A DNA stretch of 64,000 bases from contig CAZYAB010000003.1 of NCBI GenBank assembly GCA_964645705.1, forward strand, positions 152,021 to 216,020, in the 5' to 3' direction. A program made the translations under genes and the position numbers. Origin of the DNA: CAXGTL01 sp964645705 (lineage in GTDB: Archaea > Nanobdellota > Nanobdellia > Woesearchaeales > CAXGTL01). The notes under the pieces are model-generated. The model was not told the origin of the DNA, made no database searches, and saw nothing but the letters and a program-made list of their open reading frames with translations. Shown here piece after piece: positions 17,434 through 25,689 of the stretch (position 1 is its first letter; every line of letters starts with the position of its first letter).

Positions 17434-18663
17434 TTACTTAACTTTGAATTCATATTTAATATCTTTTTGATTTTTGTCAACTTGTTGTTTTGCAAAGTTT
17501 ATCATTCCAATTAATTTTGCTTTATTAGGATAATCTCTTTGATATGCAATCATCAATGTTTTTAATGCTGTTTCAAAATCACTTAATTTTCCATAAGCAA
17601 CACCAAGATTGAAAAAAGCTTCAGGATTGTGAGGATTTATTAATACTGCTTTGTCTAGAACAGCAATTGATTCAGTATATTTGTTTAATTTTTGATATGT
17701 TGCACCAAGATTAATAAGTGCTAGAACATTGTTCTTATTTATGTTCAAGGTTTTTTTAAAATATTCTTCTGCTTTTTTAAAATCATTTAATTTATAATAA
17801 ATAGATCCTATGTTTGCTAAAGCGTCTGTGTTGTTTTTGTCAACATATAATGCCTCTTTAAAATATTTTTTTGATTTTTCTAAATCCTTATTTTCTAAGA
17901 AAATTAACCCTAAGTTTAAGTTTGCTTTAATGTAAAAATTACCTTTTTCTTTGCATAAAAAAATAACTTTTTTAAATTCTTCTATGGCAATTTGTGTGTT
18001 TCCTATTATTTTATTTTGGTTTGCAAAATCTAAATGTGCTTTTATATCATTAGGATTCTTTTTTATTTTCTTTTCTCCAAGACTCAAATAATATTCTGTT
18101 TTTTCTTTGCTAAATTTTTGAAAATGTAGTATGGGAACTTGCGCAAGTTTAATTTTTCCTTTATTTTTTAAGATGCTGTAGTCTATTAATTCATGGATTG
18201 CGCCTCGGAACTTGTATTCTTTTTTGTTTTTGAATAATCTTGTTTTTTTAGATGCGTGCCACCCATAAAAACCATTTGTTGATTTGCATGATCTCCAACC
18301 TGTTATTCTAAAATTGTTTGAAAAGTTTTTTGTGATAAAACTGTATCCGTCTATGTTGTGTTCTTCTTGTGTCAATGATTTTAATTTGTCCAGATCTTTT
18401 TTGTCCATAACTTCGTCTGCATCAAGAATTAAGATCCAGTCGCTTGTTGCATGCTCTAGAGATTTGTTTCTTGCTTTTGAAAAATCATCCTCCCATTCAT
18501 AATCAAAAACTTTTGCACCTAATGATTTTGCAATTTCTTTTGTTTTATCTGTTGAACCTGTGTCTACTAAAATAATTTCGTCAACAATTGATTTGACACT
18601 GTTAATACATCTCTCTAAGAATTCTTCCTCGTTTTTTGTGATCATGCACAAACTTAAAGTCAT
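17434..18663 (-). CDS. Family 2 glycosyltransferase fused to TPR repeats
   Basis: The N-terminal GT2 domain (about residues 1-235) starts MTLSLCMITKNEEEFLERCI. It has VDEIILVDTGSTDKT, and the DXD metal motif appears as ILDADEV. The rest is a row of tetratricopeptide repeats (ADALANIGSIYYKLNDFKKAEEYF-like units, about five). Such proteins often add sugars to surface proteins or lipids and could act on the nearby S-layer protein; that is inference. The start is the ATG at 18663. The frame is open 38 codons further upstream, but that stretch is the eL37 gene read in another frame. It is the third gene of an Sm - eL37 - GT operon. Confidence 0.85.
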   Translation of the reverse strand: MTLSLCMITKNEEEFLERCINSVKSIVDEIILVDTGSTDKTKEIAKSLGAKVFDYEWEDDFSKARNKSLEHATSDWILILDADEVMDKKDLDKLKSLTQEEHNIDGYSFITKNFSNNFRITGWRSCKSTNGFYGWHASKKTRLFKNKKEYKFRGAIHELIDYSILKNKGKIKLAQVPILHFQKFSKEKTEYYLSLGEKKIKKNPNDIKAHLDFANQNKIIGNTQIAIEEFKKVIFLCKEKGNFYIKANLNLGLIFLENKDLEKSKKYFKEALYVDKNNTDALANIGSIYYKLNDFKKAEEYFKKTLNINKNNVLALINLGATYQKLNKYTESIAVLDKAVLINPHNPEAFFNLGVAYGKLSDFETALKTLMIAYQRDYPNKAKLIGMINFAKQQVDKNQKDIKYEFKVK

Positions 18664-18676
18664 TTTATGTAGAAGA

Positions 18677-18844
18677 CTATTTTTTGGTTTGCCAAGAGTA
18701 TTTTCTAATTCTTTTACTTTTTCCATAACCGCAACTACTGCATCTCTTTTTTCTAATGTGGTAACTGTGTTTGCCACACCTCTTGCATCTAATGTGGGTT
18801 TTTTTTCCTGATTTTTTACCCATAGAGGGTGTTCCTTTAGTCAT
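18677..18844 (-). CDS. rpl37e: Ribosomal protein eL37
   Basis: This 55-residue zinc-ribbon protein begins MTKGTPSMGKKSGKKTHIRC. It continues CKRCGKHSYHIRKKRCSSCG and ends GKSKRIRKYSWQTKK, an unmistakable eL37. It starts 9 nt after the Sm gene, the conserved archaeal Sm-eL37 pair, and is followed 13 nt later by the glycosyltransferase. A longer reading of the glycosyltransferase frame would mask it completely. Confidence 0.96.
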   Translation of the reverse strand: MTKGTPSMGKKSGKKTHIRCKRCGKHSYHIRKKRCSSCGYGKSKRIRKYSWQTKK

Positions 18845-18853
18845 TTTTATTAC

Positions 18854-19078
18854 CTATGCTGGTGAAATAAATATAATTGCATCTCCTCTTATAAATATTA
18901 CCCCTAGTTGTCTTTTTAACTCACTGTTTACTCTTTCTTCAGCATTTTCTAGAACTGTATTTATGTGTATGTCAAATGCTTTAAGATTTCCAATAAATTG
19001 TTTACCATTCTTTAATTCAACTATTACTCTTTTGTCTCTTGCTCTGTTTAATGCGTCTAATGGTCTTGATGTTTCCAT
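18854..19078 (-). CDS. Sm-like (Lsm/SmAP) RNA-binding protein
   Basis: This 74-residue protein has the Sm1 motif RVIVELKNGKQFIGNLKAFD with INTVLENA, and the Sm2 motif GVIFIRGDAIIFIS. Archaeal Sm proteins form heptameric rings that bind U-rich RNA. The pairing with eL37 is conserved across archaea. The upstream sequence holds AGGAGGTT before the ATG, a strong ribosome-binding site. Confidence 0.95.
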   Translation of the reverse strand: METSRPLDALNRARDKRVIVELKNGKQFIGNLKAFDIHINTVLENAEERVNSELKRQLGVIFIRGDAIIFISPA

Positions 19079-19211
19079 TTTGATTAACCTCCTTTAATAA
19101 AAAAATAAATTAATCATGGAAAACCATGTTTTCTTTATAAACTTTACTAAATAATTTTATCTGAGAAAAATAGTAACATTTTTAAATGGAGTTTAAATCC
19201 TATATATTATT

Positions 19212-19589
19212 ATGGCAATTACACAACATAGATCAAAGAGAAAGCCTAGTGGTGGAAGATATAAGGCAAAGCCGCGTAAGATAAAAGCTTTATTTGGCAG
19301 AGCACCATCTTTAACTAAGTTGGGTTCAAGAAAATTAAGAAAAATAAGAACAATCGGCGGAAACAGCAAAACAAGATTAGTTCAATCAGAAATTGCTAAT
19401 GTTTATGATCCTAAAGAGAAAAAATATTTTAAAGTCAAAATTAAAAACATTCTAGAGAATCCTGCAAATCCTCATTATGTTCGTAGAAACATAATGACAA
19501 AAGGCACAATAATCGAGACTGAAAAAGGTAAGGCAAAGATTACTTCTCGTCCTGGACAGGATGGAATTGTGAATGCTGTTTTGGTTTGA
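19212..19589 (+). CDS. rps8e: Ribosomal protein eS8
   Basis: This 125-residue small-subunit protein has the family pattern AITQHRSKRKPSGGRYKAKP, GNSKTRLVQSEIANVYD and the C-terminal GTIIETEKGKAKITSRPGQDG. A TATA-like TTTTTAAATGG lies about 30 nt upstream, so the transcript is close to leaderless. It diverges from the Sm operon. Confidence 0.95.
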   Translation: MAITQHRSKRKPSGGRYKAKPRKIKALFGRAPSLTKLGSRKLRKIRTIGGNSKTRLVQSEIANVYDPKEKKYFKVKIKNILENPANPHYVRRNIMTKGTIIETEKGKAKITSRPGQDGIVNAVLV

Positions 19590-19651
19590 GGTGATTTCTT
19601 TTTTAAAAAAAAAGTATTGATAGAATTTATAATTAGTTTTGTGAGGGTAAA

Positions 19652-20266
19652 ATGTCTAAAAGCACAATAGGAGAAACAATAGAAAGATTGATTAAAGAAA
19701 GTAAAACTGATGAAGACCTTAGAAATAAAGTAGGTAGATTAATAAGAAATGATTGGAATTCCAATATTAGAATTAATAATAAGATTAGACAAGCTTTATC
19801 TTACAGACAAATTGGAAAAAAACCAGGCATAGAAATTGTTGGTGGAAGAAATCATTCTAAGCAAGATGTTTTTGATGCAATAACACAATTACTTAGTGAT
19901 TTTTATGAAGAAAGAGGTTCTGAATTAGAAACACATTATTTTGTTGAATCATTAATACTTGTAACCAAATTATTTGAACATGGTAAAAATAGACATTTCT
20001 TTCCAATCTATATTCCTAGTGAAAGTGCAAATGTACAGCACGGTTATGTTGAAATAGAACAACGCAAACAAGAACAAGAAGATCCTGAGTGGATGGATGT
20101 GGAGTTTTCTCATTCACCAATGATTTACAATCATCAAATCTTTAGAATTTATTTTAATATTCCTGATTATGACAATCGGAATGAAGAACAGTCTCTTAGG
20201 GAGAAAGATATTTTTATTGATCATACTGGAATGAAGAGATATAAAAAACCAAAGAAAAATGATTGA
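19652..20266 (+). CDS. Unknown 204-residue protein, partner of the PD-(D/E)XK nuclease
   Basis: I do not recognise it. The protein is charged, with an N-terminal helical region (STIGETIERLIKESKTDEDLRNKVGRLIRNDWN) and a mixed alpha-beta remainder, without membrane segments or cysteine motifs. GTGAGGGT upstream of the ATG could bind the ribosome. Its stop codon overlaps the start of the nuclease gene by 8 nt, so the two are translationally coupled and probably work together. Confidence 0.6.
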   Translation: MSKSTIGETIERLIKESKTDEDLRNKVGRLIRNDWNSNIRINNKIRQALSYRQIGKKPGIEIVGGRNHSKQDVFDAITQLLSDFYEERGSELETHYFVESLILVTKLFEHGKNRHFFPIYIPSESANVQHGYVEIEQRKQEQEDPEWMDVEFSHSPMIYNHQIFRIYFNIPDYDNRNEEQSLREKDIFIDHTGMKRYKKPKKND

Positions 20267-21383
20267 GATAGTCAAAGATCCTTCAAAATTAGAAGAAATT
20301 GGAAAGATTGCGTGGAGTCCTTCTAGATTAGAAGTTATATTAACTTGTCCTAGAAAATATTATTTTACTTACATAAAAAAACCAAAGATTGAAGTCCCTA
20401 CTCCTTTTTATTTTGCTAGAGGAATATTTCTTCATAAATTAATGGAAGAGTTTTTTAAAGAGGACGGAACTCCTTTTTGGAAGACTCCTGAATCTTTTTC
20501 TGATGCTGCTGGTGGTCGTTTTATAGAATGTGTTATGAAAACAAATATGATCCATGATAGAGAAATTGATTGGTGCGGTAGAAATCCTTTTGTTGTTAGA
20601 GCAGTTATCATGAACACTTGTAGAGCTGTTTATGATATGTTAGTAAAAGAAGGTCCGCCGATAATAAAACCAGAATCAGGTTTTAGTTTTCAGTTAGATA
20701 GAAAATGGTATACAGGAAAAATAGATGCTATTTTTCCTAATATGCAGATAAGAGATTATAAAACAGGACAAAGAGAACCATCAAAAAGAAGGCTAAAGGA
20801 TATGCAGCAGTTTACTTTTTATGCTCTTGCTTATACTTCTTTATGTTATGCTGATCCTGATTTTAGAAAAGCTGTTGGTGTTTCTGATGAAAAAGTAGAA
20901 GAATGGAAAAAAAATAATGTGATTATTTCAGATGAAATCACTATGCAATATTTCAAACTTAATTATAAAAAGTATCGTAAGGTTGTTGGTGGTAAAAAAA
21001 TAGAAGAAGTTGAAGTGTTTCCTAAAATAATAAAGACTTCTAGAAATAATGTTCATTATCATATACTGTCTGATTGGATTGATATTGCTGAATTTATGAT
21101 TGATGCAATGAAGACATATGATAAGTATCCTCCTAAAAAAGCAAGTGATCATTGTGATTTTTGTGAATATGCTGTTCATTGTGATGAAGAAGATGAAAGA
21201 GTTTATAGTGGTAAAAAAGATGAAATTCAACAATTATATCTTCTTAAAAAAACTGATTTAGAAAAAAAACGAAAATTAAAACAAAAAACATTTAGGTTTC
21301 TTAAAAGAAAATACATTGATACTGACTTGACTAGAAATAATAGTGAGCATGGTTCTGAAAACACAGAAGATAAAAAAGAATAA
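20259..21383 (+). CDS. PD-(D/E)XK nuclease with an Fe-S cluster motif (RecB/Cas4-like)
   Basis: The nuclease core shows TCPRKYYF near residue 30, GIFLHKLMEEFF (the G-x3-H helix), then YTGKIDAI and IRDYKTGQ, which give the D...(D/E)xK active site. QFTFYALAY is the Q-x3-Y helix. A cysteine after the first helix plus HCDFCEYAVHC near residue 290 give four Cys placed as in Cas4 and AddB, where they hold a 4Fe-4S cluster. The 374-residue protein has a basic C-terminal tail. No cas or helicase gene is adjacent, so a repair role is more likely than CRISPR adaptation. Confidence 0.85.
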   Translation: MIEIVKDPSKLEEIGKIAWSPSRLEVILTCPRKYYFTYIKKPKIEVPTPFYFARGIFLHKLMEEFFKEDGTPFWKTPESFSDAAGGRFIECVMKTNMIHDREIDWCGRNPFVVRAVIMNTCRAVYDMLVKEGPPIIKPESGFSFQLDRKWYTGKIDAIFPNMQIRDYKTGQREPSKRRLKDMQQFTFYALAYTSLCYADPDFRKAVGVSDEKVEEWKKNNVIISDEITMQYFKLNYKKYRKVVGGKKIEEVEVFPKIIKTSRNNVHYHILSDWIDIAEFMIDAMKTYDKYPPKKASDHCDFCEYAVHCDEEDERVYSGKKDEIQQLYLLKKTDLEKKRKLKQKTFRFLKRKYIDTDLTRNNSEHGSENTEDKKE

Positions 21384-21430
21384 AAATAACAAAGAATAAA
21401 TAAAATAATAAAACTAAAAAATAAAAATTT

Positions 21431-21892
21431 CTAAACTTGACCGTCGATGAATAAATCTAGTTGTTGTGCCCTATCATAATTGTCGTCATTAACGTGTCCA
21501 CAAACCATTCTGTACATAGGTTTTCTGTCATATGAATCAACCAGCGTTTGTAATTCTGATTCTAATTCATGTTCTTGTGCAAGTTGATGTGCAACATCTT
21601 TCCAGCTAACTCTACCATTGCATTTCTTCATTCCAACATATACATCAGAATCTTCAGGTAAATTAACTCCGTCTAAAGCTAATTTTCTTATTTGTTCTCT
21701 TAATCTTGTTCCTTTATAAACTGTTTTTGTTGCACTTGCATAAGGATCTTTTATTCCTACAAGTTCACTTACTAAATCCTTAAGCTTTGCACTTTTATCT
21801 TGTTCAGATTCTTCATCAACAGTTCTATCATTTATGATTGTTTTTTCAACTAGGTCTTCTTGGTCTATTGCTTCTTCTGTATTTACATCCAT
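21431..21892 (-). CDS. Unknown acidic protein, 153 residues
   Basis: Not recognised. The N-terminal 45 residues are acidic and probably disordered. The rest is predicted helical, with KTVYKGTRLREQIRKLALDG and VSWKDVAHQLAQEHELESEL. I place the start at 21892 (MDVNTEEAI) because GGAGGAG sits 6 nt upstream; an in-frame start five codons earlier would overlap that site. It converges with the nuclease gene and has its own promoter region. Confidence 0.6.
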   Translation of the reverse strand: MDVNTEEAIDQEDLVEKTIINDRTVDEESEQDKSAKLKDLVSELVGIKDPYASATKTVYKGTRLREQIRKLALDGVNLPEDSDVYVGMKKCNGRVSWKDVAHQLAQEHELESELQTLVDSYDRKPMYRMVCGHVNDDNYDRAQQLDLFIDGQV

Positions 21893-21950
21893 GTTAATCT
21901 CCTCCAATAGTATTGTGGGGTAATATAGAAATATATAAATCTTTTGTTAC

Positions 21951-22394
21951 TCAAGAGTGGTTTGGTACCAAATTAAACCCTTCTTTCTTAACTTCTTCAA
22001 TAATAAATGTTTCTTCTAGTTTTTCAATATTGAATTTTTCAAGTTGTTCTTTGAATTCAATTACTTGTTTTAAATCTCTGAATATGCATTCAACATAGAA
22101 ATCATAACCATTTATCAAAGAAAATATAGAATTTATATTTGGATGTTGCATTAAGTGTTTTTTTAATTCTTGTTTTTGCTGGGATTTTAATGAGAAATTT
22201 ACTTTCATGCTATAACCTAGTTTTTCAAAGTCTAATAAAGAAACATGTTTTTTTATTACAGATGATTCTAATTTTTTTAGTGTATCAAACAGAGTTGAAA
22301 TTGGAATGTTTGTTTCTTTGCTTATTTTTGCAAGTGATTTTCTAGAATTCTTTCTTAGGTGTTCTATTAATCTTATGTCTTTTTCTTTTAGCAT
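21951..22394 (-). CDS. Lrp/AsnC-like transcriptional regulator, paralogue 1
   Basis: This 147-residue protein has an N-terminal winged helix-turn-helix (DIRLIEHLRKNSRKSLAKIS, NIPISTLFDTLKKLE) and a C-terminal alpha-beta region like a short RAM/ligand domain (YDFYVECIFRDLKQVIEF). It is closely similar in layout to the next gene upstream (22474-22926), suggesting a tandem duplication. Ligand and targets are unknown. Confidence 0.8.
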   Translation of the reverse strand: MLKEKDIRLIEHLRKNSRKSLAKISKETNIPISTLFDTLKKLESSVIKKHVSLLDFEKLGYSMKVNFSLKSQQKQELKKHLMQHPNINSIFSLINGYDFYVECIFRDLKQVIEFKEQLEKFNIEKLEETFIIEEVKKEGFNLVPNHS

Positions 22395-22473
22395 GATAAT
22401 TATTGATGAGAACTATCTTTAAATAGGTTTACTCTTTTTTTTTGGAAATCTTTTGGAATAAATAAAAAGATTA

Positions 22474-22926
22474 TTAAAAAACAAGGTTAGTATTTGTTAA
22501 AAATGCCTCTCTTTTTATGTCCTCTATTATAAAGAATGATTTTTTGTCAATTATGTTGAATTTTTGTTCTAATTGTTCTAAAAAATCTTCCATATCTTTT
22601 ATTTGCTTAAATATTCCTTCAACCATAAAATCAAATCCATTGTTGATTTTGTAAACAGAATTTATCTGATGGTGTCTCATTAGGTGTTGTTTTAATGTTT
22701 CTTTGTCATTTTTGTCAACTTTTAGCGTTATATTTGCTCTTGTGTTAAATCCTAGTTTGTTAAAATCTAGTAAACTCGTGTGTTTGATGATAATATCTTT
22801 TTCATTTAGTTTTAATCTGTCAAAAATAGTAGAAACTGGTATCTGAGTCTTTCTGCTCATTTTTGTTAAAGGCATCCTCGCATTATTTCTAAGCTCAGAT
22901 AATATCTTTAGATCTTTTTGGTTCAT
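22474..22926 (-). CDS. Lrp/AsnC-like transcriptional regulator, paralogue 2
   Basis: This 150-residue paralogue of the neighbouring gene shares LRNNARMPLTKMSRKTQIPVSTIFDRL in the helix-turn-helix and HTSLLDFNKLGFNTRANITLK in the effector domain. It is transcribed away from the AbrB-PhoU regulators. A TATA-like CCTATATAGG lies about 22 nt before the ATG, so it is leaderless. An inverted repeat at 22947-22966 abuts that box and could be its operator. Confidence 0.82.
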   Translation of the reverse strand: MNQKDLKILSELRNNARMPLTKMSRKTQIPVSTIFDRLKLNEKDIIIKHTSLLDFNKLGFNTRANITLKVDKNDKETLKQHLMRHHQINSVYKINNGFDFMVEGIFKQIKDMEDFLEQLEQKFNIIDKKSFFIIEDIKREAFLTNTNLVF

Positions 22927-22946
22927 AAACCAGCACCCCCTATATA

Positions 22947-22966
22947 GGAAAATTCATGCATTTTCC
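22947..22966. promoter_or_regulatory. Inverted repeat next to the Lrp-like gene promoter
   Basis: GGAAAAT and ATTTTCC form a perfect 7-bp inverted repeat with a 6-nt spacer. It sits directly upstream of the TATA box of the Lrp-like gene at 22926, where an autoregulator would bind. The binding partner is inferred from position only. Confidence 0.45.
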
Positions 22967-23044
22967 GAATATTATATATTTTCTAGTAAAGCAAATATAT
23001 ATATTTTCTCTAATTATAATTATTACTAGTAATTATGTAATTAC

Positions 23045-23066
23045 TTTTCGAAAGATATTTATACTT
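23045..23066 (+). promoter_or_regulatory. Promoter of AbrB-PhoU gene 1
   Basis: TTTTCGAAAG followed by ATATTTATAC is a BRE-TATA arrangement ending 20 nt before the ATG at 23086. Nearly the same 22-bp sequence lies at 24094-24115 before the paralogue, at 21 nt from its ATG. The shared TTTTCGAAA half may also be a common operator. Confidence 0.6.
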
Positions 23067-23085
23067 GTTCTTACTTCCTTTATAT

Positions 23086-24018
23086 ATGAAAAGAAAAGTC
23101 AATAAAGTGGGGAAAAATACACTGACTGTTAGCTTACCTAGTAAATGGGCTAATAAATATAATGTTGAAAAAGGACATGAAATAGATGTTATTGAAGAAG
23201 GAACTACCCTTCACTTGTGTTTAGAAGATTTTGAATTAAACAAAGGGTCTATTGTAATAGATATTCCTACTGAAAAACATTATATGAGAAGATTGATGAA
23301 TGCACCTTATATCAAGGGTTTTGATGAGATAAGGATGAATTTTAATGATAGAAAAATCTTTGACAGAATTCAAAGAGATGCAAAGATTCTTTTGGGTTTT
23401 GAAATAATGGAGCATGATGATAATCATTGTATTTTGCGTAATGTTTCTAAAGGATTAGAATCACAATTTGAAACAATGCTTAATAGACTTTTTCACATAG
23501 TTATGTCATTTAATAAAGAAATCTTAATACGTTTAAAAGACAATGATTTTAAGGATTTAAAAAGCTTGGATGAATATGAAAGAACAGCTAATAGAATCAA
23601 TCTGTTTTGTAAAAGAATGGTCAATAAAAACCTTGTTAGTAATAAAACAATAAATAATACTGCAATCTATACTGTCCAAACTTCTATAGAAAGAGTTGCA
23701 GATGAATTAAAAGGAATACTTGATTTTTTGATTAAATCAAACAATAAAAAAATAAAAATGTCAAAAAACACAAAAGAGTTGTTTAATCTAGTTCAAGAGT
23801 CATTATCTGTTTCATATGATAAGTTCAAGAGTTTTCTTAAAGGAAAAAATTATCTTACTATTGGAGATGCTTTTGAAAAACAAAGAACAATTAGGTATTA
23901 TGTTCTTAATAATAAATCTAAATATTTAGAAACAGATACTATAAATAGTGTTATTTGTTCTCATCTTATTGCTGCAATTGAACATATGCAGCACATGAGT
24001 GAAGAATTGCTATTATAA
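23086..24018 (+). CDS. AbrB-PhoU regulator, paralogue 1
   Basis: The first 45 residues (MKRKVNKVGKNTLTVSLPSK, then WANKYNVEKGHEIDVIEEG) are an AbrB/SpoVT-type DNA-binding hairpin. The remaining 260 residues are helical with PhoU-like repeats (VQTSIERVADELKGILDFL). Archaeal proteins of this architecture regulate phosphate uptake. An upstream in-frame start at 23065 is ruled out by the TATA box at 23051-23064. No phosphate transporter is in the window, so the target is not evident. Confidence 0.8.
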   Translation: MKRKVNKVGKNTLTVSLPSKWANKYNVEKGHEIDVIEEGTTLHLCLEDFELNKGSIVIDIPTEKHYMRRLMNAPYIKGFDEIRMNFNDRKIFDRIQRDAKILLGFEIMEHDDNHCILRNVSKGLESQFETMLNRLFHIVMSFNKEILIRLKDNDFKDLKSLDEYERTANRINLFCKRMVNKNLVSNKTINNTAIYTVQTSIERVADELKGILDFLIKSNNKKIKMSKNTKELFNLVQESLSVSYDKFKSFLKGKNYLTIGDAFEKQRTIRYYVLNNKSKYLETDTINSVICSHLIAAIEHMQHMSEELLL

Positions 24019-24093
24019 TTCTTTTTTATAATAATTTTCTATAATAATTATGATGATCAAATAATAATTATTTTTGTTAAAAAATATTTACTA

Positions 24094-24115
24094 TTTTCGA
24101 AAAGTATTTATATTT
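24094..24115 (+). promoter_or_regulatory. Promoter of AbrB-PhoU gene 2
   Basis: TTTTCGAAAAGTATTTATAT is a BRE-TATA block almost identical to that of paralogue 1 and at the same distance from the start codon. It implies a leaderless transcript. Confidence 0.6.
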
Positions 24116-24135
24116 CTGAAATATCCTATATTCAT

Positions 24136-25125
24136 ATGAAGAGAAAAATTAACAAAGTAGGGGATAATACATTGACTGTTAGTTTACCTAGTAAATGGGC
24201 TAAATTGCATAATCTGAAAAAAGGAGACGAATTAGAAATATCAATTAGTAGTGACCATCTGAATGTTTATACATTAGATAAAAAACAAGAGAAAATAATC
24301 AGAAGAATTAATTTTAATGTAACTGATATAAGTTCTACTTTTATAAAATTTGTTATGGTTACATTCTTGAGATCTGGTTTTAATGAGTTAAAATTAACTT
24401 TTGATAATAAATTTGTTGAATACACTAGTTCTGATAAAGATATTGTTAATCTAGAAAGGTGTTCTACAAGTAAACTAATTTCTGATTTTTGTAATATTGC
24501 ATTAATGGGGTTTCAGGTAATTGATCAAGGTTCTGATTATATTCTTATTAAACAAATCTTAGATGTAAGAAAGGATGAAATAGATAATATCGTAAGAAAA
24601 GTTTTCTTACATATTAAAAATTTGATTGAGGATTCTGTCATTGCAGTCAAAAATAAAAATATTGAAAGAATAAAGAACCTAAGAATGATTGAACCAAATA
24701 CGAATAGGTGGGTTGATTATTGTAAAATGATTATTTTAAGTGATAAACATAATTTTGAGAAAAATATTAAATTGAATGAATTACTTTCTTATGTTGAGTT
24801 GCTTGGAGATGAATGGGAGTTTTTTTTAAAATGTTTTCAAAGGAATCCTAAGATTTCTAATAATTTAATAGAAATTTTAGAAAAGATTTCTGCTTTGTTT
24901 GAAAAAACTTATGAAGATTTTTATAAATTTGATAAAAACAAATTAATTGATTGGCATTTGTTAAAAGAAGATGTGAAGAACGATATTAATAGTAAGATGC
25001 TTGTTGATGATAAGTTTGTTTATACAGGCATTGTCCATACTTTTTTAAGTTTAATATCTCACATCAATAATGTATCAACAGAATATAATTATATAAAGGA
25101 AACTTATTTAAAAGATAAGAAATAA
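24136..25125 (+). CDS. AbrB-PhoU regulator, paralogue 2
   Basis: This has the same architecture as the gene before it: AbrB hairpin (MKRKINKVGDNTLTVSLPSK, WAKLHNLKKGDELEI) then about 280 helical residues of PhoU type. The N-terminal 25 residues are nearly identical to paralogue 1, while the C-terminal part has diverged strongly (weak PhoU signal). The conserved DNA-binding domain and conserved promoter suggest the two recognise the same or overlapping sites but sense different partners; this is inference. Confidence 0.78.
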   Translation: MKRKINKVGDNTLTVSLPSKWAKLHNLKKGDELEISISSDHLNVYTLDKKQEKIIRRINFNVTDISSTFIKFVMVTFLRSGFNELKLTFDNKFVEYTSSDKDIVNLERCSTSKLISDFCNIALMGFQVIDQGSDYILIKQILDVRKDEIDNIVRKVFLHIKNLIEDSVIAVKNKNIERIKNLRMIEPNTNRWVDYCKMIILSDKHNFEKNIKLNELLSYVELLGDEWEFFLKCFQRNPKISNNLIEILEKISALFEKTYEDFYKFDKNKLIDWHLLKEDVKNDINSKMLVDDKFVYTGIVHTFLSLISHINNVSTEYNYIKETYLKDKK

Positions 25126-25163
25126 CTCTGTTTATTTTTGGTTTAATTGTGGAGGTGTTAATA

Positions 25164-25685
25164 ATGGTAAAATTATTTAGATGTAAAATCTGTGGTGATC
25201 CATATATTGGAGAAAAAGCTCCCTCAAGGTGTCCATTTTGTGGTGCTTATGAAGAAAATATTGTTGAGATTGATAAATTTGATGCAATGTTTGACGTTGA
25301 GCTAACAGACAAGGATAGGGCTTTTGTTGAAAAAGCATTAAAAGTTGAGATTGGTAATGCAGAATTTTATGCGTGCGCTTCTGAAAAAGTGTCTGAAGAA
25401 GAAGGTAAACAATTGTTTAAATGTTTGAAAAAAATTGAAGCAGAACATGCTTCTATATGGAAAAAGATCTTGAAATTAGATAAAGTTGATATTGGTAAAT
25501 TAGATGGATGTTCTTCTGATTATAAAGCAAATTTGCAAGAATCACATAATAGAGAAGAAAAAGCAATTGAGTTTTATAAAAAAGCTGCTGCAGAGTGTGA
25601 TAATTCTCGTATTAAAGAATTGTTTGAAGCTTTAGTTTTAGTTGAGGAGGATCATTTGAAATTGTCTGGTGTTAGATTGAGGTGA
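25164..25685 (+). CDS. Rubrerythrin with N-terminal rubredoxin domain
   Basis: Residues 1-40 carry a rubredoxin-like site, CKICG and CPFCG. The rest is a ferritin-like four-helix bundle whose di-iron ligands sit in EIGNAEFY, KIEAEHASIW, REEKAIEFY and LVEEDHLK. Rubrerythrins reduce hydrogen peroxide. The rubredoxin domain is N-terminal, the reverse of classical rubrerythrin. GGAGGTG at 25151-25157 sets the start at 25164. It lies 4 nt before the superoxide reductase gene, forming an oxygen-defence pair. Confidence 0.92.
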   Translation: MVKLFRCKICGDPYIGEKAPSRCPFCGAYEENIVEIDKFDAMFDVELTDKDRAFVEKALKVEIGNAEFYACASEKVSEEEGKQLFKCLKKIEAEHASIWKKILKLDKVDIGKLDGCSSDYKANLQESHNREEKAIEFYKKAAAECDNSRIKELFEALVLVEEDHLKLSGVRLR

Positions 25686-25689
25686 AATT

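Noticed and set aside
18664..18777. N-terminal 38-codon extension of the glycosyltransferase
   Set aside because: This stretch is the eL37 gene read in another frame; eL37 is unmistakable and ends 13 nt before the glycosyltransferase ATG at 18663.
20259..21383. Cas4 of a CRISPR system
   Set aside because: Motifs fit, but the protein is longer than Cas4 and no cas1, cas2 or array is in the window.
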